A DNA stretch of 64,000 nt, taken from the NCBI GenBank assembly GCA_012516125.1, contig JAAYXB010000047.1:45599-109598 (forward strand), read 5' to 3'. The notes under the pieces were generated by a model. It was not told where the DNA came from and did not search any database. It saw only the letters and a program-made list of their open reading frames with translations. Made by a program: the position numbers and the translations under genes. Source of the DNA: Bacillota bacterium (GTDB taxonomy: Bacteria; Bacillota; SHA-98; UBA4971). Shown in pieces: positions 59,719 through 64,000 of the stretch. Each line of letters begins with the position of its first letter. The stretch's first letter is position 1.

Positions 59719-59781
59719 GGGGCGATCCTCGCGGGAACAACGGACCTTGGGCGATGCTCGGACATAAATGGTATAACCTTC

Positions 59782-60153
59782 TTGACTTTGGCCGAGGCGA
59801 TCGAAGCTCAGAAGGACCAGATCGAACGGTATGGCGGACACCCAGGCATCCGCGACATCGGTTTATTGCTCTCCGCCCTGGCAATGCCGCAGGCCTCTTT
59901 CAACGGCGAGTTCCTCCACAGAGACATCTTCGAAATGGCAGCAGCTTACGCATTTCACATCTGCAATAACCATCCATTCGTCGATGGTAATAAGCGTACC
60001 GCTCTGGTTTGCGCTCTGGTATTCCTGGAATTGAACGCGACAAAGATAGTCGACCAGGACGGAGTGCTCTATGGTACGATGATCGATGTTGCCTCGGGAC
60101 GCCTGGACAAACAGGGACTTGCTGCTATCTTCCGCAAGCTTCTGGCAGGTTAG
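59782..60153 (+). CDS. doc: Doc-type Fic toxin
   Basis: This 123-residue protein of the Doc (death on curing) group phosphorylates EF-Tu in the model system. The Fic motif HPFVDGNKRTAL and an N-terminal EAQKDQIERYGGHPGIRDIG are intact. The listed start is TTG at 59782; the conserved family start (FLTLxE) lies two codons earlier with no standard start codon. It has an AbrB-type antitoxin upstream. Confidence 0.85.
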   Translation: MTLAEAIEAQKDQIERYGGHPGIRDIGLLLSALAMPQASFNGEFLHRDIFEMAAAYAFHICNNHPFVDGNKRTALVCALVFLELNATKIVDQDGVLYGTMIDVASGRLDKQGLAAIFRKLLAG

Positions 60154-60358
60154 CTCCTCTCGGAGTGCATGCTGCCTGCACGCTGTTGGTGGCTCCGGAG
60201 CCGGAGGCGGGGCCAGCTCATGACGAGGCCGCCCCGGAGGAGTGTAATAGGGTCCCTTATCACCACGACAACCACACGCTGCTGCGGAAGGTGGTCCAGT
60301 CCGCCGGGTCGATCGTCGCTCTCCACGGGTCTGTGGGTGTTTGCGGTGTTGTAACCGT

Positions 60359-60510
60359 CAACCGCCGGACGTGTCGAGTTTCCAAGGATATTCCCTTAGG
60401 TAAATGGGACGGTCGGACTCATCATTGCTGTGAATTCATGTGTTGTCAGAAGGCACACGACGTGCTACGATCGTTCCATGAAATACTTCACGTGGGACAA
60501 CGACAAGCCT
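60359..60510 (+). repeat. Duplicate of the brnT promoter region with truncated brnT
   Basis: This segment matches the complement of about 56790-56939 over roughly 150 bp, from CAACCGCCGGACG to the 11th brnT codon, with scattered changes. TTGTCA, 17 bases and TACGAT, the GCACACGACGTGC palindrome and ATGAAATACTTCACGTGG are all retained. After codon 11 (at about 60510) the sequence is unrelated. Confidence 0.85.
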
Positions 60511-60569
60511 GAACCGCAGTATGGTGATCTATCGAGTCTGAGGTTCACCATCTGCAGGGGGAATGCGCG

Positions 60570-61202
60570 ATGCCCAGGTCATCCGAAGAGATACGTTCCC
60601 TGTTTGACAAATGGGCTCTTACTTATGATGATAGCGTCCGGCAGCCTTGCGGTCCCCTCGAAGGGTACGAGCATAGTGTGAAGGAAGCAGCCGCGATGGT
60701 TCCTCTCGAAGCAGGGGCCTTTCTTCTGGATGTCGGGATCGGTACGGGCACTTTCGGCGCTCTATTTGCCGAGCGCGGCGCAAGGGTATGGGGTATCGAT
60801 GTTTCCCGGCAGATGCTGGCTAAGTGCCGTCTCAAGCACCCGGGGTTCTCGCTAGCCGAAGGTTCTTTCGAATCCATTCCATATCCCGACGAACAGTTTG
60901 ACGTGGTCGTATCCAGCTTCTCATTCCACGAAGTCCCTCCAGCAGCGCGAGGTGCAGCGTGGGCGGAAGCCATGCGAGTGCTGAAGCCCGAGGGGTACAT
61001 ATGCCTGCTCGACATAATGTTCGCGTCTCAAGAAGCGGTTGCGGACGCGAGGCAGGCCCTCGGTCGCTATTGGGATGATGACGAGGATTATCCCCTGGTG
61101 GGGGATTTGGACGCGCTCCTCCGTCTGTCGGGTCTATGCGATGTGAGGTGGAGGCAGACAGCACCGTGGCACTGGGCAGTGGTCGGCCGCCGCCGCACCT
61201 GA
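60570..61202 (+). CDS. SAM-dependent methyltransferase (class I)
   Basis: In this 210-residue methyltransferase motif I is FLLDVGIGTGTFGALFAERG (about 52-71) and motif II VWGIDVSRQMLAKC. The post-motif SFSFHEVPPAARGAAWAEAM and LKPEGYICLLD follow. It resembles YrrT-type and other small methyltransferases; substrate unknown. AGGGGGA lies 7 nt before ATG 60570. It starts about 60 bp after the brnT fragment and may now be driven from that copied promoter. Confidence 0.87.
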   Translation: MPRSSEEIRSLFDKWALTYDDSVRQPCGPLEGYEHSVKEAAAMVPLEAGAFLLDVGIGTGTFGALFAERGARVWGIDVSRQMLAKCRLKHPGFSLAEGSFESIPYPDEQFDVVVSSFSFHEVPPAARGAAWAEAMRVLKPEGYICLLDIMFASQEAVADARQALGRYWDDDEDYPLVGDLDALLRLSGLCDVRWRQTAPWHWAVVGRRRT

Positions 61203-61340
61203 AGCCATGCCTTGTGTGCAGACGCGCGACACCAAGGTCTGGCTGACAGCCGGCTGCATTGCCTCCTGCCCGGTGGCCGCATCTCTGCCGGCCTATGCAG
61301 TCTTTCTCCGGGTTTGAGCCTAGCTGCGTGTAGGTTCGCG

Positions 61341-61774
61341 GGCGGGGTCAAGAGTTACGCGGGGCGCCAACTCCTCATTCCCTTGCTGGAGGAATACCCT
61401 GTGAACAGAGGCGCCTGGACGCCAGAGTCTGTAGTGCAAGCTATCCGTTCGGGGAGGAAAGACAGAACATTCCAGGCCATAGTGCTGGGCCACTTTCCTT
61501 CCTGGACGGACGCCTCCCGGGAAGCAGGCCTCCCGGAGGATAACCCGAACTCGGTCAGTAACCGCATCCGCAAGAGACGCCGGACTCTTGACCTGAGCCA
61601 GGCTGAACCTGGATCGCTTCTTGGATGCACCCACCGGAGCATCGGTTGCTCGAAGCCGGGCGATGGCAAGATCCCCGGGCGAGCGTCGTGCTACAGCTGG
61701 CTAAGGCCTTGAAGTGCCACGTGGAAGACATCTTCAGCGAGAGCGACGAGATAGATGAAGAGCGCTACTTGTGA
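61341..61774 (+). pseudogene. HTH (XRE) DNA-binding protein, frameshifted
   Basis: One frame reads RKRRRTLDLSQAEPGSLLGC, the first half of an XRE fold, preceded by helices (TPESVVQAIRSGRKDRTF). Another frame resumes as RLLEAGRWQDPRASVVLQLA then KALKCHVEDIFSESDE, the second half. A one-base change near 61640-61650 would restore the protein. I read it as a broken regulator. Confidence 0.55.
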
Positions 61775-61815
61775 GAGAAGCAGAATTACCGCCGGGAAAA
61801 GGAGGTGGTCAAACT

Positions 61816-62340
61816 TTGGCTCCTAGGTACGACACATACTGCGGCTTATACTGCGGAGCCTGCGACACGCTGCTAGCGAACGAGGAGGGCCGGCTAGGGC
61901 TGCTGGCTAGGAAGTGCAAGATGAGCGTCGAGGCGCTCACGTGTCGCGGTTGCAAATCTGGGGTTGCTTCCGTGTGGTGTATGAAGTGCGAGATAAGGCG
62001 TTGTGCGCTAGCCCGGAGGGTGGAGTTCTGCTTTGAGTGTGCGGATTACCCCTGCGACCGGCTCAGGGCTTTCGCTGCCGACAGTCGCGCCCACCATAGC
62101 GTGGTGCTTAAGAACCTGGAGGCCATACGCGTTAAAGGTGTCGCAGCGTGGCTGGAAGAGCAGAAGTCTAGATGGTCTTGCCCTCAGTGCGGAACAAGGT
62201 CCTCATGGTATGACAGAAGATGCCGTCGCTGTCGCCAGCGACTTTATGATTGCAGGGACGAAGAGGCCGACCTTCGTTCTGAAGAGGGACCTGCTGCAGG
62301 AACGTTGGGCCCAACCGGAAAAAACCGGGGGGCGCGCTAA
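61816..62340 (+). CDS. DUF3795-family Cys-rich protein
   Basis: This 174-residue protein has YDTYCGLYCGACDTLLANEE at the N-terminus, then CRGCKSG, CMKCEIRRCA and ECADYPC, a Cys pattern of the DUF3795 family thought to bind zinc or an iron-sulfur cluster. A second zinc-ribbon-like CPQCGTR and CRRCRQR follow. Function unknown. TTG at 61816 follows AAGGAGGT by 9 nt. Confidence 0.8.
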   Translation: MAPRYDTYCGLYCGACDTLLANEEGRLGLLARKCKMSVEALTCRGCKSGVASVWCMKCEIRRCALARRVEFCFECADYPCDRLRAFAADSRAHHSVVLKNLEAIRVKGVAAWLEEQKSRWSCPQCGTRSSWYDRRCRRCRQRLYDCRDEEADLRSEEGPAAGTLGPTGKNRGAR

Positions 62341-62456
62341 TACTGCCCGATGGCCTACTGTCAGACGGCGGCGGCAGATGGAACCGGTAAGCCCGACCGC
62401 TCGGCGTGGGAAGCGACACGAGTGATGCAATGCGGCACCGCGGAAGGTGGGAAACC

Positions 62457-62894
62457 ATGAGTTATTATCGGCAGTTGCTGTTTAGAATCCTGCAGGTCCT
62501 GGGTGCTCGCGATTACGGTGAGCAAGCAATCAGGGATGCCGTGTCCGTCTACCGGGAGACAGTCAAGCAGTACTGGGAGAAAATCGCTGCGAGCGAGGAA
62601 AGCAGGGGGCTTGAACAGTTCTACCGCCACTTCTTCGCTCCTGCGGAAGGCTTTGAATACCACACCGTCCAGGTTACTCCCAACCGATTGGAGGTTTACG
62701 TCACGAGGTGTTTGCTCGCGGAAGAGTTGCGGGCCATGGGCTGCGCCCAAATCGGTGAGCAGTTTTACTGTGAGACGGATCTGGTCCGCATAACAACCTT
62801 CAACCCGCGTTTCCGGCTTGAACGTACCCACCTTCTCATGAGGGGAGATGACCGCTGCGTATTTGTGCTCACAGATCCGGGCTGCGGGTCGTGA
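62457..62894 (+). CDS. L-2-amino-thiazoline-4-carboxylate hydrolase-like protein
   Basis: In this 145-residue protein the C-terminal ITTFNPRFRLERTHLLMRGD and DRCVFVL match the ATC hydrolase family (PF14196 type), in which a Cys near the GDxxCxF motif is important. The N-terminal half is alpha-helical. Family members convert thiazolines or act on unknown substrates, so the name is tentative. GGAAGGTGG precedes ATG 62457. It sits 116 bp after the DUF3795 gene on the same strand. Confidence 0.65.
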   Translation: MSYYRQLLFRILQVLGARDYGEQAIRDAVSVYRETVKQYWEKIAASEESRGLEQFYRHFFAPAEGFEYHTVQVTPNRLEVYVTRCLLAEELRAMGCAQIGEQFYCETDLVRITTFNPRFRLERTHLLMRGDDRCVFVLTDPGCGS

Positions 62895-63859
62895 ACGAAG
62901 TAGAGCTGCCCGGTGGCATGAGTCGCCGTCTCCAGGTGTCGGCCTCGTCACCTGGTGTTATCCTACCGACTCGTTCCGACAGACGACGGCTACGATCTGT
63001 GTGCCTCCGTCAATCGTCCCAGGCTCCCTGCAAGAACTGGCTTCCCAATGGAGGAGCACGTTCCACAGTTCCCGGTCGTTCACAACATCCTTTAGAGCTT
63101 CCTCGTTGCCTACCGATAGGAAGCCGGCCACGCCACGTGCCTCCTCTATGAGCTGAGGGTGACAGGTGCCAGGCACCAGGATCACGTGCGCCTGGTCAAC
63201 ACCGGTCTCGACAAAGATGAAACCGTTGAGTTCTCTGCTAGACTCATCTCAGCAACCGCCGAGCCATCTTGTGACATACAATTCAGGATACGCGAGGCGG
63301 TTGCTGCCGACCGCACGGGCACCCCCGAAGATAGGGCCAACTCCAACAACCGCTGACTGGTCTATCCCCGTGGGAGAGGCGTACCGCGATGTAGAATAGG
63401 CGGAAGGAGCGGAAGTCACTGGGACTGCGGTGGGAACGGGAACGGGTTTGAGGTGACACGCAACGACCTCCGCGGCAGAGGATGTCCCAAAAAGAGCGTG
63501 GAATTTGAAGTAGCGGCTCCCGGCTCCGTTATGGTAAAACGGAGCTGTAGGAAGAAGGAGGGAGCCGCCAACGTCAGCATATCACAGCGATGGGGAGACT
63601 GGAAGGCCACGAACAAAGAAAGGCCGGGAGGAACACTGATTTCCAGCGAGGTGGCGCTGAGTCCGAAGGCTGAACGCCAAAGGGCCAAGAACGGGCTGCT
63701 TGTGCTGTACGTAGAAATGGGGCTAGACACGCTCGAATCGTAAAGCCCTCCGCCAGTCCGACTGGCACGGGCTGGATAGAAGCTCACTTCAAGTGAGGCA
63801 GTCTTGCATTTCAGCATATCGTTGTCGTGGGCACGAAATGGAGCTCATGCCTCATGCCA
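62895..63859. other. Gene-poor stretch at the end of the window
   Basis: I cannot support any gene here. A minus-strand frame (about 62958-63185) is protein-like (RGVAGFLSVGNEEALKDVVN) but lacks a ribosome binding site and family. A plus-strand frame (about 63453-63743) is another weak candidate. Both may be decayed genes. Confidence 0.4.
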
Positions 63860-64000
63860 CTAAGTGGGGGTGCAAAAATGCTCCCGACTTTTGGGAGGGG
63901 TTGCCGGTGATTGCACGAGGGGTGTCAAAATCCGGCTGCCTAGCCGGACGGGCCGGATTTTGTCAAGGCGCCCCGCTTGGGGCGCCGTCCCCGAGTGCAA
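63860..64000 (+). repeat. Inverted-repeat element family A, long copy cut by window end
   Basis: CTAAGTGGGGGTGCAAAAATG begins it. CTCCCGACTTTTGGGAGGGG and TTGCCGGTGATTGCACG follow, then GTGTCAAAATCC, GGATTTTGTCAAGG, GGCGCCCCGCTTGGGGCGCC and CGAGTGCAA at the last base. It is the same form as copies at 5952 and 26591; the right end lies outside. Confidence 0.85.

Noticed and set aside
62958..63185. Minus-strand hypothetical gene near the window end
   Set aside because: The sequence looks protein-like, but there is no ribosome binding site, no clear end or family, and the DNA around it is degenerate.

Overview
The window is chromosomal DNA from a high-GC, endospore-forming member of the Bacillota. 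Three alpha/beta-type small acid-soluble spore proteins, SpoVG with a sigma-H-type promoter, a sigma-G-type promoter before one SASP, a MerR-type GlnR with its operator, HutP, a sporulation-type D,D-carboxypeptidase and strong AGGAGG ribosome binding sites all support this. Indolepyruvate:ferredoxin oxidoreductase, CoA-disulfide reductase and TreT suggest an anaerobic or microaerophilic, possibly thermophilic, relative of the Clostridia. The genus cannot be fixed from sequence alone.

Layout. 1-14.8 kb, mostly minus strand, is a housekeeping and envelope block: ispE, an NTP transferase, spoVG, glmU, prs and ctc in the order known from B. subtilis, interrupted by a plus-strand cca gene, tRNA-Gln and an L,D-transpeptidase. 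It continues with a D,D-carboxypeptidase, an RDD protein and the glnRA operon. 15-26 kb holds a tiny HTH protein, a half-size EamA transporter, a secreted amidase, two sugar ABC permeases with trehalose synthase TreT, CoA-disulfide reductase-rhodanese, two SASPs and a PHP phosphatase. 25.6-26.4 kb is a non-coding array of about 20 imperfect palindromes with a 221-bp higher-order period, the oddest object in the window. 26.8-34.2 kb carries iorBA, a two-gene chromate transporter, a third SASP, deoC, hutP and an MntA/HepT pair.

34.3-44.6 kb is an aromatic amino-acid operon: a leader RNA with terminator, then aroH, aroF, tyrA, aroA, aroE, aroC, an aroK-aroB fusion and aroQ. It encodes all seven shikimate steps plus chorismate mutase and prephenate dehydrogenase. 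Repeats have invaded it heavily: copies of a ~126-bp inverted-repeat element lie between aroF and tyrA, after aroA, and inside the open reading frame that fuses aroK to aroB. 44.7-50.5 kb is a complete peptide/nickel-type ABC importer (A-B-C-D-F) on the minus strand.

51-64 kb is an accessory, decaying region with lower coding density: flavodoxin, MNT/HEPN, GNATs, BrnT/BrnA, VapB with a broken VapC, a frameshifted nitrilase, a Doc-type toxin with antitoxin, a methyltransferase, a DUF3795 protein, and fragments of transposases and a DegT aminotransferase. Short-period tandem repeats (5, 6, 8, 9, 13 and 20 bp) and two families of 126-127-bp inverted-repeat elements occur across the whole window, mainly between genes.
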